A DNA stretch of 64,000 bases, taken from Leuctra nigra (taxonomy: Eukaryota; Arthropoda; Insecta; Plecoptera; Leuctridae). The notes beneath the pieces are model-generated. The model searched no databases, was not told the DNA's origin, and saw only the letters and a program-made list of their open reading frames with translations. A program made the position numbers and the translations under genes. Below are positions 35,003-46,807 of the stretch, piece after piece (position 1 is the first letter of the stretch; every line of letters starts with the position of its first letter). The stretch covers positions 23,196,069-23,260,068 of the forward strand of contig OW203771.1 of NCBI GenBank assembly GCA_934045905.1. The letters are read 5' to 3'.

Positions 35003-35212
35003 AGGATAGAATGATGTCTTTAAAAAAACGATGCGCCAAGTCCTTTTGTAAAGTATTTCTCGGTGTTTATACTTTTATTTCAAAGATACGATTAAATATT
35101 TGGAAATGTCATTGACTTGGCTCCTTTTTTGATATCACTCCTTTTCGGTGTTGAATTTTTTTAAAGTAAAGAGACTTGGCTGCCTTTTTTACACGGAGTG
35201 TTTTTTTCTGGG
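35003..35212 (-). repeat. inverted arm B of copy 1
   Basis: Inverse of 33934-34145 with few differences, carrying the same three GCCAAGTC-type motifs. The outer edge is CACGGAGTGTTTTTTTCTGG. The 80-codon frames seen here and in arm A are mirror images caused by the inverted repeat. Confidence 0.9.
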
Positions 35213-36040
35213 TATATAAATACAACCATGCTCTCAAGATCCTTCTAATTCTTGCCGTCTTCACTTCCTTCATCACCGTCCTCCTCGTTCTTAGAATTGT
35301 CAGCATATGTCGAAACTCTTTTACTGATATGTCAGTCATGTATGTCACCAACTTGAGTTTTGTATTGTATGTACATTATTGTATGACATAATTTTACTTC
35401 AAACTAAAGTAAAATTCTCGAAACAAAATCACATCATATTATAACAGAGCCAATTAACTAATTCATCCTCTGACAAAAAACGTTTCAGTTTAATTAAATT
35501 CCATAAAAATTAAAACAGTGCTGATACTCAAACTAATTACTACATAGGAATTTATCCCTTCACAAAAATTCCTTCAAAGCTTTGGACGGCGCTCAATTAA
35601 CGTTTAAAAGGGCCTCTTGTTTCTGTTATTAATAAATGGACATATTTTGCTGTCATGTAACCAACTGTTGACAGCGTCCAGGGTTGCTTGGCAACGGACA
35701 AGTCTTGTTGAACAAGGGTTGATGAATAATTAGCTAGTATCAGGGGTGAAACAAAAGGGGGGAGTTGATTTGATTATCAAGTGGAAGAAGAGGTGGGGGA
35801 GGGACTTGACAGGTGATGACTGATATAATTAGGTACTTTGAAATTAAGAATGCTGTGTGAGAGATTCGTTAGATTTTAAAATGGGACATCGGATTTTCTG
35901 GAATATTTTTTAGTTACTCAACGAAGTATTTCTATTAGAAAGTATATTCTTGCATTACACATAAATTAACCAAATGGCATTTAAATGATGGAATCTTTGA
36001 CATTTTAGGTGGCATATTCACGCTGGACTCTGCAGGAGGT
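35213..36040. other. no gene; RFX/X-box-like palindrome at 35683-35695
   Basis: GTTGCTTGGCAAC is a perfect inverted repeat and matches the general X-box form bound by RFX factors of ciliated cells. It sits in a G+C-richer unique stretch (35580-35830). Single motif matches like this are often fortuitous. Confidence 0.35.
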
Positions 36041-36162
36041 CTCTATTCTAGAACGTTTTCCCAATTCCATTCTGATGGAATTCGGTCACGACCATAAGGA
36101 TTACAATTGTATGGAATCGAATTCCATCAGAATTGCGATTTTAATAGTTCTAGAATATGGCC
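36041..36162. mobile_element. MITE family C, copy 3
   Basis: CTCTATTCTAGAACGTTTTC at the left and AGTTCTAGAATATGGCC at the right. The inner arms CCAATTCCATTCTGATGGAA and CGAATTCCATCAGAATTGCG pair. The centre holds GACCATAAGGATTACAA. Confidence 0.8.
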
Positions 36163-36324
36163 CCATGTCCCGGGTTTAAGTCTGAAGTTCTTCTTGACAG
36201 AGATTGTTTAGTATTATAAGAAAATCCCTATGGAAACTTACATATCATATTTTTTATATATAATTTCTTGTTTTATATAGATGGCGTCTTAATCAATTAA
36301 TCCTCAATTGATACATTATTTAAA

Positions 36325-36878
36325 ATACCGGGTGGCGCAAAAAAAATAACCTGATTAAGAGGTCACTATATCGAAACTATAATATCAAAATATGGAACGA
36401 AAGTTATTGAATCTTGAAGTTAAGCTTGAAAGCAGAATAGTGGCAAAAATGCACTTTTATAACGTGTAATAAAAGTTTAGCAATAATCTAAATATTCTGA
36501 TTTTACGCTCAACTTCAAAATTTCATACATTTCGTTCCATTCATTCAAATTGATTGAAATTTTTACACAATCGATCTTAATATATTTTAAATATAATTTG
36601 AAATTTTCAGCTTGATATCATACGTAGTTTTGAAGAAACAGCGTCCCGGCCATTGGAAGTTTTCTGGACGCGCGCTATTTGAGCTCCGTATAATCAAGAT
36701 TTTGACAACCAAATTTGAACAGCTCTAACTTTTTTCCTACATAAGTAATGTTTTTGAAACTTGCACATATTAAATTTTGGTATGTTTTCTAATATGTGTA
36801 CAGATTTCAGAACCTTATCTATAATAGTTTCGATAAATTGACCTCTCAATCAGGGTGATTTTTTGCGCCACCCGGTAT
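36325..36878. mobile_element. complete ACCGGGTGGCGCA inverted-repeat element (554 bp)
   Basis: The ends ATACCGGGTGGCGCAAAAAA and TTTTTTGCGCCACCCGGTAT are inverse, and similarity continues through GAGGTCA and ATCGAAACTAT for about 60 bp. The interior has repeated TTTTGAAACTTGCACATATT-like phrases and no open frame. One end is also present at 552. The superfamily cannot be named without the target duplication, which is not clear (A or T next to each end). Confidence 0.8.
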
Positions 36879-37039
36879 TGTACAAATGTAATAATTGGAT
36901 TATTATCTAGTACATCGATGTTTACTGATTTTTTTTTGTAAATACATAGAATAAATGCAAATGCACATATTTCAATGTAAAATTGCATATTTTCGTTGTA
37001 CTCGAAAGTGATGAAAGCAATGACGTGCATCTGATGTCG

Positions 37040-37300
37040 TCATAGTAACGTAGAGACAAGGGTCATGAATAATTGCGCAGCATCCGTCGGTCCAGGGAGG
37101 GGGGGGAGGGGGACGTTTGATTTGATTATGTCACGAATCACACGGACAGCTGGTGAGGGGGGGGGGGTAATTACTGAACGTCTGGTCATAGGTGCTATTG
37201 TGAGTGACAAAATCATTGACAAAGAGAGCCAGATTGATGCGATTTGGCGATTTGTTCGTAACGCATCTCTGAGTTTAATGCATGGATATCAGTTTTAGTG
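37040..37300. other. G+C-richer unique segment with G-runs
   Basis: Contains GGGAGGGGGGGGAGGGGG at about 37097 and GTGAGGGGGGGGGG at about 37153. A 77-codon plus-strand frame crosses it with a mirror frame on the minus strand and no recognisable domain. Repeats are absent. It could be conserved non-coding DNA or an exon fragment. Confidence 0.35.
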
Positions 37301-37448
37301 TATTTTTGTTGGTGTGTAACCATTTGTGAAGGGTTCATGCACAGGAATTTAGTAAATTTTACAATTTATTTTCATCATATCTTAGACGCAATAATTAATA
37401 ATCACACAAATTTCATGACGTTCAAAATGTTGATGCAGAATTAAATCT

Positions 37449-37674
37449 TTAGCTCAGAAGTAGATGGGCGGAAGTCCATTTAAATTAGCATACACCAGTT
37501 TTTCTTTCTTCACCCAATCATAATTGTAATGGTGACATGAGTCATTGTGTAAGAACATACTTCTAAACCACTGTATTTGTTGACAACATTCAAATGGCAA
37601 TTAATAAAAAAGTGTATAACGTAATTCGAGAAAATAGACATCCGGCCTTCTACCTCTGAGGTACATAGCTATTG
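37449..37674. mobile_element. MITE family A, copy 4
   Basis: TAGCTCAGAAGTAGATGGGC and GGCCTTCTACCTCTGAGGTA are inverse ends. The inner ATTTGTTGACAACATTCAAA and ATGGTGACATGAGTCATTGT segments are shared with the other members. Confidence 0.8.
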
Positions 37675-38095
37675 TTTCCGAAATGAATTAGAGCTCATAC
37701 ACTGCAAAAAAAATTCATAATGAAATACTTTTTGGAAACAAAATCATTGAATTTGGCGTCTCATTTATATCTATTGTAAAACTACAAACTATTTTCGATT
37801 CTATCGAAAACATTTTTTTCCAATAGTTTGTGCTATATATATGTTTCCAGGCAGGATTTGTATTCACAATCAGTATTCTCTAATCCTACATATGTAAAAG
37901 CCAGTCAAAAGGCAACCCCTAAATGTAATATCATCATCCTATTACATCCCTTCGACGTTTAATTCCTCTATCAGACATTAGTCTGGCCTCTCCAAACACA
38001 TTAAAAGGGTGGTAGATATAAAATGAGATAAAAGAATTTAAGCTCGTATATAACACAAGGATCGGATTGAAAGAGAGATACCTGTGAAAAAGCCG

Positions 38096-38160
38096 TGGGC
38101 AGAGTGGGCAGAGTGGGCAGAATGGAGTGGGTAGGGGGAGAGTGGGCAAGAGTGGGGAAG
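38096..38160 (+). repeat. GGGCAGAGT minisatellite
   Basis: GTGGGCAGAGTGGGCAGAGT and imperfect further units (GGGCAGAATGGAGTGGG, GAGTGGGCAAGAGTGGGG) give about six 9-10 bp copies. The 80-codon minus frame over it is proline-rich only because of the repeat. Confidence 0.75.
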
Positions 38161-39519
38161 AAAGAGGTGTGCTCATTTTCAGGGTTGTCTGTTCATTTTT
38201 GGGACGTTATTTTTTTTTAATAACGAGTATCAAGTTGTTCTGAATAAAAATCAGTTTCATTTAGTGAATTCAATGTAAAAAATAAAATTAATGACTTTTG
38301 CACGTGGAAGAAAGAGTGAATGTGAGAAGATGTAACTAACTGTTTGTTTCAATTAAGATACACTAAATTTTAAGAAAATGTTATTTTTACTATAATTCTT
38401 ATATTGAAATATCAATAGTATGAAAACCTATTTAAATGAATTTAGTAACGTACAAAACATACACGTTTCTGGTAGGCAACTAAATTCCAGTCGATGGTCA
38501 ATAAGAAAAAATATAAAACAACAATGTTACAAAATGTTACAAAAAACACCTTAGTAACATAATTCAAAATGAAATACACTTGCCTTTCTTGTTCGTAATC
38601 CGTTTTAGTACATAACAAGGAAAATATAATCTATGGGAGGGGTTGTACATTTGTCTCGTATTACAAGAAAACATGAAGTGTGTGTACAAGAAAAATAACA
38701 AAAAGGTCATGTGACAAATTTCACTTCTGACAAATTCAAATGTAAAATTTCATGTAGATCCTAATCCCACATTTCAACACCTCTACACTACTTCTACACA
38801 TGTACATTCCAGCAATATGTTTTCCACTGCAGACGAAATCAGATAATAATCCTAACAAACGGACAAAGAGAAATTCTGCACAGCTAAAGGGTTGGACGCA
38901 TAGGGCTGGCAATTAGTGAACCAGAGGGGGGAGCTTTTATCCCAGCAGTGTGGTGCCTCTGATCAAGGTGGTGTGGGGCGAGAGGGGGGCATCTGATGTG
39001 GTGGCGCCAGGATTGCACAACCTACGCAAAGCATTGCGTCATCCGGACGATCTATGATGTAACTAAGTATCGTTTAAATAAGCTTGGATGCTATCGCTTT
39101 CATCATTGTTTGAAGGATGTTATTGTGAAGATGGTGATTATTAATGTATGAAGTGGTTTGATTTAGGATGGAAGTCGCGTCTTAATTAGGATCCGGTGAA
39201 ACTAATTATGATATTATTTCATCACAGTATTGAATGTGAAGAGCATTGCATGATTTTTACTTCCTCTATAGAGTATATTGTATTTTATTGATAATTAATA
39301 AAAGTTTGAAGTTGAAATTTTGTACAATCATCAGAATGGATCTATTTGGATACTGATACATCATGATATGATTAATGTTTCAAAATCATGTTTCAAAATC
39401 AAAAGATGCAGATGCAAGAAAACCCCCACAAGCTTCGAGGGCCCATGAGGATCACTTATGAAAAAAATAACGTCATAAACGTAATTGCATGCAACTATAA
39501 ACGAGAGTAAAAATTAATA
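38161..39519. other. no recognisable gene; G+C-richer stretch at 38880-39060
   Basis: The stretch contains AGGTGGTGTGGGGCGAGAGG and CGCCAGGATTGCACAACC, is not repeated elsewhere in the window, and has no long frame. Confidence 0.4.
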
Positions 39520-39521
39520 TA

Positions 39522-39714
39522 AGGCCCCATTTACACGGTGCAATTTCTTGTACAACTTCTGTACCACACTTCTGTGGCACACGTCTTGAATGGAAATTAG
39601 AACATGTTTTAAGTTCTGTGACAGAAAGTTACGTCGTGTAAATGCAAAATTGTATGAAAAATGTAAATGTGACACAGAAGTTGTTCAAGAAATTGCACCG
39701 TGTAAATGGGGCTT
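39522..39714. mobile_element. MITE family E, copy 1, TA flanks
   Basis: The left end AGGCCCCATTTACACGGTGC and the right end are inverse over more than 40 bp, through CAATTTCTTG and CAACTTCTGT. TA lies on both sides. The second copy is at 51708-51909. TA duplication suggests a Tc1/mariner-type source; no transposase is present. Confidence 0.85.
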
Positions 39715-40153
39715 TACAATATAAAACACAGCAAAACAGGACAACTGTAGGTAAGTTAAACCAGTAATAGGGAATATGCACAAGTTTCTTTTAATTCAAG
39801 TGATGTCATATTTTATTGTAACCATAGCAACATCATTGTTGGTTGATATAAATGATATCTCTAGTTAGGAAATATCAGAAATACCGTTTTACCGCCAAAA
39901 AGTCCACCGAATTTAAATTTAAAATGTATGAATAAAAATGTACACTTCTGAGTGTGAAAATTGTGTGTTTTACCAACACTTATGTTGTAATTTGAAATAT
40001 AGTCTTTAGTAAATGGTGCATTCCCTATTGAATTACATTATTAAAGAATGTAAGAAGGGAAAACAACATTATACTCGAAAAATTCGGTTCAAATAATGTA
40101 ACAGTAATTTCTTAGACGTTGACTGAGTTTTTATTCATAAGTGAAAGTGAGAT

Positions 40154-42778
40154 GGTGACAGAGCCGTGGACGCAACCCGCAACACACGCATCTGTATTGC
40201 GGGTTGCATCAAAACGAGCCACTGCCTATCAAACAGCGGTGACAGAGCCGTGGACGCAGCCCGCAACACACGAATCTGTATTGCGGGTTGCATTGAAAAC
40301 GAGCCACTGCCTGTCAAACAGCGGTGGCAGTGCCGTGGACGCAACCCGCAACACACGCACCTGTATTGCGGGTTGCATTGAAAACGAGCCACTGCCTATC
40401 AAACAGCGGTGGCAGTGCCGTGGACGCAACCCGCAACACACGCATCTGTATTGCGGGTTGCATCAAAACGAGCCACTGCCTATCAAACAGCGGTGGCAGT
40501 GCCGTGGACGCAGCCCGCAACACAAGCACCTGTATTGCGGGTTGCATTGAAAACGAGCCACTGCCTATCAAACAGCGGTGACAGAGCCGTGGACGCAGCC
40601 CGCAACACACGAATCTGTATTGCGGGTTGCATTGAAAACGTGCCACTGCCTATCAAACAGCGGTGACAGAGCCGTGGACGCAGCCCGCAACACAAGCACC
40701 TGTATTGCGGGTTGCATTGAAAACGAGCCACTGCCTATCAAACAGCGGTGACAGAGCCGTGGACGCAGCCCGCAACACACGAATCTGTATTGCGGATTGC
40801 ATTGAAAACGTGCCACTGCCTATCAAACAGCGGTGACAGAGCCGTGGACGCAGCCCGCAACACACGAATCTGTATTGCGGGTTGCATTGAAAACGTGCCA
40901 CTGCCTATCAAACAGCGGTGACAGAGCCGTGGACGCAGCCCGCAACACACGAATCTGTATTGCGGGTTGCATTGAAAACGTGCCACTGCCTATCAAACAG
41001 CGGTGGCAGTGCCGTGGACGCAACCCGCAACACAAGCACCTGTATTGCGGGTTGCATTGAAAACGTGCCACTGCCTATCAAACAGCGGTGACAGAGCCGT
41101 GGAAAAAGCAGCCCGCAACACACGAATCTGTATTGCGGGTTGCATTGAAAACGAGCCACTGCCTATCAAACAGCGGTGACAGAGCCGTGGACGCAGCCCG
41201 CAACACACGAATCTGTATTGCGGGTTGCATTGAAAACGAGCCACTGCCTGTCAAACAGCGGTGGCAGTGCCGTGGACGCAGCCCGCAACACACGCATCTG
41301 TATTGCGGGTTGCATTGAAAACGAGCCACTGCCTGTCAAACAGCGGTGGCAGTGCCGTGGACGCAACCCGCAACACACGCATCTGTATTGCGGGTTGCAT
41401 TGAAAACGAGCCACTGCCTGTCAAACAGCGGTGGCAGTGCCGTGGACGCAGCCCGCAACACACGAATCTGTATTGCGGGTTGCATTGAAAACGAGCCACT
41501 GCCTATCAAACAGCGGTGGCAGTGCCGTGGACGCAGCCCGCAACACACGAATCTGTATTGCGGGTTGCATTGAAAACGAGCCACTGCCTATCAAACAGCG
41601 GTGGCAGTGCCGTGGACGCAGCCCGCAACACACGAATCTGTATTGCGGGTTGCATTGAAAACGTGCCACTGCCTATCAAACAGCTGTGGCAGTGCCGTGG
41701 ACGCAACCCGCAACACACGCACCTGTATTGCGGGTTGCATTGAAAACGAGCCACTGCCTATCAAACAGCGGTGGCAGTGCCGTGGACGCAACCCGCAACA
41801 CACGCACCTGTATTGCGGGTTGCATTGAAAACGAGCCACTGCCTGTCAAACAGCGGTGGCAGTGCCGTGGACGCAGCCCGCAACACACGAATCTGTATTG
41901 CGGGTTGCATTGAAAACGTGCCACTGCCTATCAAACAGCGGTGACAGTGCCGTGGACGCAACCCGCAACACAAGCACCTGTATTGCGGGTTGCATTGAAA
42001 ACGAGCCACTGCCTGTCAAACAGCGGTGGCAGTGCCGTGGACGCAACCCGCAACACAAGCACCTGTATTGCGGGTTGCATTGAAAACGAGCCACTGCCTA
42101 TCAAACAGCGGTGGCAGTGCCGTGGACGCAACCCGCAACACAAGCACCTGTATTGCGGGTTGCATTGAAAACGAGCCACTGCCTATCAAACAGCGGTGGC
42201 AGTGCCGTGGACGCAACCCGCAACACATGCACCTGTATTGCGGGTTGCATTGAAAACGAGCCACTGCCTGTCAAACAGCGGTGGCAGTGCCGTGGACGCA
42301 ACCCGCAACACAAGCACCTGTATTGCGGGTTGCATTGAAAACGAGCCACTGCCTGTCAAACAGCGGTGGCAGTGCCGTGGACGCAACCCGCAACACACGC
42401 ACCTGTATTGCGGGTTGCATTGAAAACGAGCCACTGCCTGTCAAACAGCGGTGGCAGTGCCGTGGACGCAACCCGCAACACAAGCACCTGTATTGCGGGT
42501 TGCATTGAAAACGAGCCACTGCCTATCAAACAGCGGTGGCAGTGCCGTGGACGCAACCCGCAACACAATCACCTGTATTGCGGGTTGCATTGAAAACGAG
42601 CCACTGCCTGTCAAACAGCGGTGGCAGTGCCGTGGACGCAACCCGCAACACAAGCACCTGTATTGCGGGTTGCATTGAAAACGAGCCACTGCCTATCAAA
42701 CAGCGGTGGCAGTGCCGTGGACGCAACCCGCAACACAAGCACCTGTATTGCGGGTTGCATTGAAAACGAGCTACTGCC
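40154..42778. repeat. 85-bp satellite array, about 31 copies, each with a perfect hairpin
   Basis: The unit starts GGTGACAGAGCCGTGGACGC and repeats every 84-85 bp (one 88-bp unit has GGAAAAAGC near 41101). Each unit contains GCAACCCGCAA, a 14-nt loop and TTGCGGGTTGC, an 11-bp perfect stem. Many units also have CACTGCC and GGCAGTG as a second stem. Two main classes occur: GCAGCCCGC with ACGAATCTG, commoner on the left, and GCAACCCGC with AAGCACCTG, commoner on the right. The many 66-143 codon frames on both strands shift by one base per unit and are not genes. G+C is far above the flanks. Confidence 0.97.
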
Positions 42779-42978
42779 TTTTATTCAATACGCAATCATG
42801 TTGCGCTGGAAGAATCTGTGATTGACGAACTTACATTATATCATTTATATAGCTCTCAGAGTGGACACAAACATTTTGATTAGCTATAATGTATAAATTT
42901 GATAATAGTTTATAGGACGTAATTGGTACTTTTGGGCTACTATTACAAAAGTATTAACAACTGAAAGTTAAGACTTTA

Positions 42979-43113
42979 GGGCCCGTCTTTCATGCCTTGC
43001 TAACGTTTAAACAGTCAATTAGGACTATATTGCCATAGCAACAACCAATGACAATCCTCGAATGACCGATTAAAACTTAACTCTGACTTAGCAGACTATT
43101 GAAAGACCGGCCC
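42979..43113. mobile_element. short inverted-repeat element (GGGCCCGTCTTTC ends)
   Basis: GGGCCCGTCTTTCATGCCTT and its imperfect inverse ending GAAAGACCGGCCC bound a 135-bp element. The arms continue with GCTAACG/TTAGCAG-type matches. It is probably a decayed MITE; TTT or TTA may be the flank. Confidence 0.6.
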
Positions 43114-43116
43114 TTT

Positions 43117-45390
43117 GTTATTAATACATACATTAACCTAACTTGAACATTGTATAAATTCAATAAAAATAAAAAATCAGTCTCGATTTATATTTCACGA
43201 ACATGTTTCGTTTTCGCAACAAAGTCATTCATATTCAATTTACAAGTTCAATATTTAGCAAAACATAGTTTTTCTTACATGATTTTGTCGGCCACTACTC
43301 ACTCGCATCCCCTCTAGTGACTATTCAACAAAACCTCCCTACCAACCCCCATCAATGTGAAGGGTAGTTTCTATAGCACATGAAACAATAGCGAGGCCAT
43401 CCATGTATACACACAAACTATACATTCCACAATAATGAACACCACACAACCCCATTTATAGCCCTAATCAACATTATTTTCATGGTTTTATGGTCAAAAC
43501 ACTGACCCGATGAACAATGAAGTCCTTTGTGTTTGGTATGTTGGCAACAGTTAGGTTATCTCTTGTTTTAGTTTATTTGACTTCTTCTGTTAAGGGTTGA
43601 ATTGAATGCATACTGTTGTATTTGAAGATAACATGTTTTGCAGGTTGAGGGTGAATAATTGAAATTAACCTGAAGTGATGATTTCAATAGGGGTTGGAAT
43701 TATTTATGGTCAGTCTAAAATCCTACAAATAGAGGGTAGTAAGTTGACTTCAGCATTTGACAATAGAATTTTGAAGATCAAGAGATTCTATTCAGAATAG
43801 ATAACGTTTAATTTTATTCAAGTTCTAATAATGAAAACCCACATCAAAATATACAAATTTGTTTTCTCATTCGATCAGGGGGAGTTAGAAGTTATTTCAG
43901 TAGGTTAAAACTTTTATAACTCTCGATGTGACTAAATCAATCTATTGACGATGAAACTACGTATGTTGAACACAAATTTAGAGTTATATTTGTTTTTTAG
44001 GACACATAGTTGTACAGAAAGTAGCGGAAAATAAAACATTGTTTTCTTAAAACATACGGTGAAGCTTTAGAAATGCACACCGGAGGTCCTGGTTCGTTTG
44101 CCAAAGCCATCTCATGACTGCTGTTCTTTCGTGGATTTCCTCAGTCAAGAAGAATATAATGGGCCACTAAACCCTTCCAACCATTTCTTCAAAATCATTC
44201 ACTGACGAGAAATTAACATTAATAGCAGAATACACATTTTTGGTCATTTTGTCAAACTCGTATTTAATTCAAAATCTAAAATTACTATTTAAACCCGTAA
44301 ATTAAACAAAACAAATTTTAATTCCAAGTGATTCGTCCGCCTAATGCTCCGACACATCGTCTCATCCGAATTGGAATTACAAACATAACATCCCTACACG
44401 TCAACCCAGCTCAGGGGCAAACAAAGTCATTTCATAAAACCATTTCCCAAAAGTTAATTTCTCACTCTCCTATATCCACTTCTTGCGTTTTTCAATTACG
44501 CCTGAAACAAACCCCTCCACATCACAGTCATAATCCCCAAAGCTTCGGGCCGAATTTCCCACAAATAAGCTTTTCGTTCTGGTGTATATGACGCGAATAT
44601 TTGATGTCAATTTAGTTAACTCGTAATCTCATCGGTTAAGCTGTGATTTGCACTCTTAAGCTCTCAGCCAAAGCTCTCTCCATCACCTGACCCCCTCCCC
44701 TCCTCTCCTCCACCTCCTACGCATCTGTGTGATTCACCCCTCCGGGTCTGATATTCTGGTGGAGTGGGGGGAGGATTTAGAACGGGTCACCGATTGTGAA
44801 CTTCTATTTCTTGTGAATCAATATCAGCGACATTCGTTTCTCTCGTCAGATCAAATCTTAACGACACATAAAAGAAGTGTCAAACTGAATTGGTTTACTA
44901 CAAGATGAAACAATGTAAGCTACAGACAAAACTGATAAAACTTTCTTCAATTCATAATCATTCAATAAAAATCTCTATACACAACCTTAAACTTCCAGAC
45001 TTGTCTACTTTTGGTAATTCAGTTATAAGTTGTGGTTTCTGAATACCAAGTTTCTTTTTATATATCATTAGTTCATCTAGTATGCACTTTAAATTCAGCA
45101 ATATTATTACGTAATCAACAATATGTTTCCAATGCTTACTATGTTCTTTTACAATAAAAACGTTGTATTGAAAAGAAAACATTGGCCGAATCAACTTTAG
45201 TTTGTCTGCTGTTGATGTTACAATTTTTTCAGGACTTGGATTTTACTGTGTGACTTTTGCAAAGCTTTTTTCAGAAGCTTTTGATTAGAAGATACACATT
45301 TTTATAATTGGCTGTCCAATTTAATTCTATTTGACCTTGTTTACTTTATCGTATAAGAAAATCTTAGTTCAGTATTAATGAAGTAACATT
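43117..45390. other. no recognisable gene
   Basis: Unique AT-rich DNA, with a C-rich stretch at about 44690-44780 (TGACCCCCTCCCCTCCTCTC). Frames of 87 codons (44328, plus) and 78 codons (44958, minus) have no identifiable product. Confidence 0.4.
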
Positions 45391-45392
45391 TA

Positions 45393-46714
45393 TCCCCATA
45401 AAAAACACTCCGTGTAAAAAAAACAGCCAAGTCTCTTCAACTAAAAACAAATTATGAAATCTAAAAATTCTGCACTGAAACATAGTGATATCAAAAAATG
45501 AGCCAAGTCAAAACTTTATTTGAAAATTAAAAAATACTTGGCGCATCGTGTAAATAAATAGCTAAGAAATATAGGCTAGATATAAATACATATACTTATA
45601 GTATACCAACAATGCCCTAAAAAAACGATGCGCCAAGTATTTTTTAATTTTCAAATAAAGTTTTGACTTGGCTCATTTTTTGATATCACTACGTTTCAGT
45701 GCAGAATTTTTAGATTTCATAATTTGTTTTTAGTTGAAGAGACTTGGCTGTTTTTTTTACACGGAGTGTTTTTTATGGGGATATCACTTATTTTTTTAGT
45801 TTATTTACACAACTTGTAAAACTTATTGGGGCAACAATGACTAATTCCTTTAAAAAAATACGCTATTTCCGAATTAGTTACTAAGAAAAATATTGTTTGG
45901 AGCTAAATATAAACTTAAAGTGATATGCCATGAAGAATTGCGAAAGCATCGTTCCATTAGGTCCAGCCGTTTTCGAGATATGGCATCACTTCCGGTTTTT
46001 AAAATGGCGGCTGAAAGCTCTTCCACATTGTATTAATATGTATATAAATACTAATATTTCATTATAAGCCTTCTGAATATGTAGTTGGTTTTTATATAAA
46101 GGGGAAGTAAATTTAGGCAGATTTCGCTAAACTATGACGTCATTTCTGGTTTCAGTAATTAGAAAACTTTTATTTCAATATTGTTGTTTCATATAGAGGA
46201 CCGTCTGAATCGATTGGCGCAAATTTCGTTCCGATCGGTTTAGCCGTTTTTGAGATATGACGTCACTTCCGGTTTCAAAATGGCGGTACAAAAAACTCAT
46301 AAGGGGCAAGGTATCTACAGGCTGACAACCTGGATACGTGGTGAAAATTTCGGGTCAATCGATTCAGCCGTTTAGGCTGTGGCGGAGACCGCGGAATTTA
46401 TTGGAAGATGAATCATCATCATCATCATCATTATTATTATTATTATCTGAAAGCCGTACAATTTCACGGTTTTCACGGCCCTCTAGCTCGCAGAGGGCGT
46501 AACCTAATGTTCCCAAATTTGGTATATGTTGTAGGGTGGGCCATAGCTCGAAATTAAGATATTTCACAACAATGTGAGATTTTCCAATTTTGAGATCCAG
46601 TAGGCCGAAAATGCCACTTTGATGCTTACAGTAAAAGTGGGTTGCTCCAGCCTTTTTATATGAGAGTGTGCGCGCCGTACGACTTGGCTGGCGTGGAGCG
46701 ACCGCTCCACTAGA
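45393..46714 (+). mobile_element. Helitron-like non-autonomous element, copy 2 (1.3 kb)
   Basis: Starts TCCCCATAAAAAACACTCCG. Arms of about 165 bp (45393-45560 and 45618-45780) are separated by only about 57 bp, so they form one giant hairpin. The body has one exact TGACGTCACTTCCGG near 46258 and two diverged ones near 45966 and 46135, with AAAATGGCGGC beside the outer ones. It ends with CTTGGCTGGC, the hairpin GTGGAGCGACCGCTCCAC and TAGA, followed by T. It is the shortest of the three copies. TCATCATCATCATCATCATT with TTATTATTATT (46404-46436) expands an acidic stretch of the shared minus-strand frame. Confidence 0.8.
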
Positions 46715-46807
46715 TGCAAACAAATAACTTCTTTCCAAGAAGTTAAAAACATTGTTTATACGTATAAAGGCACTATCATTAATCTTTATGAGAGGGAGTC
46801 CACTCAC
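46364..46807 (-). other. open frame partly conserved between Helitron-like copies
   Basis: A 147-codon frame. Its part from about residue 55 (HFYCKHQSGIFGLL) through FELWPT, an acidic Asn/Asp/Ser run and the end RHSLNG is also open in copy 3 (53935-54216, minus) and partly in copy 1 (plus, from about 32343). No known domain is recognised. Differences between copies 2 and 3 include many replacements, so selection on the protein is unproven. The first 45 codons extend outside the element and are not conserved. Confidence 0.35.

Larger units (their letters stand above)
32267..35212 (-). mobile_element. Helitron-like non-autonomous element, copy 1 (2.9 kb)
   Basis: Read on the minus strand it starts near 35212 with the CCCAGAAAAAAACACTCCG end and finishes with the hairpin GTGGAGCGACCGCTCCAC followed by TAGA, then T. 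In order it holds two inverted arms of about 210 bp (35212-35003 and 34145-33934) around an 850-bp spacer, a body with repeated CCGGAAGTGACGTCA sites, a 118-bp tandem array (33205-33765) and the terminal hairpin. A SINE has inserted into the spacer (34634). A TC start with a GC hairpin just before a CTAG-type end suggests Helitrons, but CTAGA followed by T is not the canonical CTRR end, and no Rep/helicase is present. Copies 2 and 3 fix both ends. Confidence 0.75.

Noticed and set aside
35109..35391. 80- and 71-codon frames on opposite strands near 35.1-35.4 kb
   Set aside because: They lie in the inverted arm of the Helitron-like element and mirror each other; the partial repeat in arm A carries a similar fragment.
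40154..42778. Possible CRISPR array
   Set aside because: Repeats are head to tail with no unique spacers, and the DNA is eukaryotic.
40119..42821. Dozens of 66-143 codon frames on both strands in the 85-bp array
   Set aside because: The period is not a multiple of three, so each frame is one more slide along the same satellite. They are not genes.
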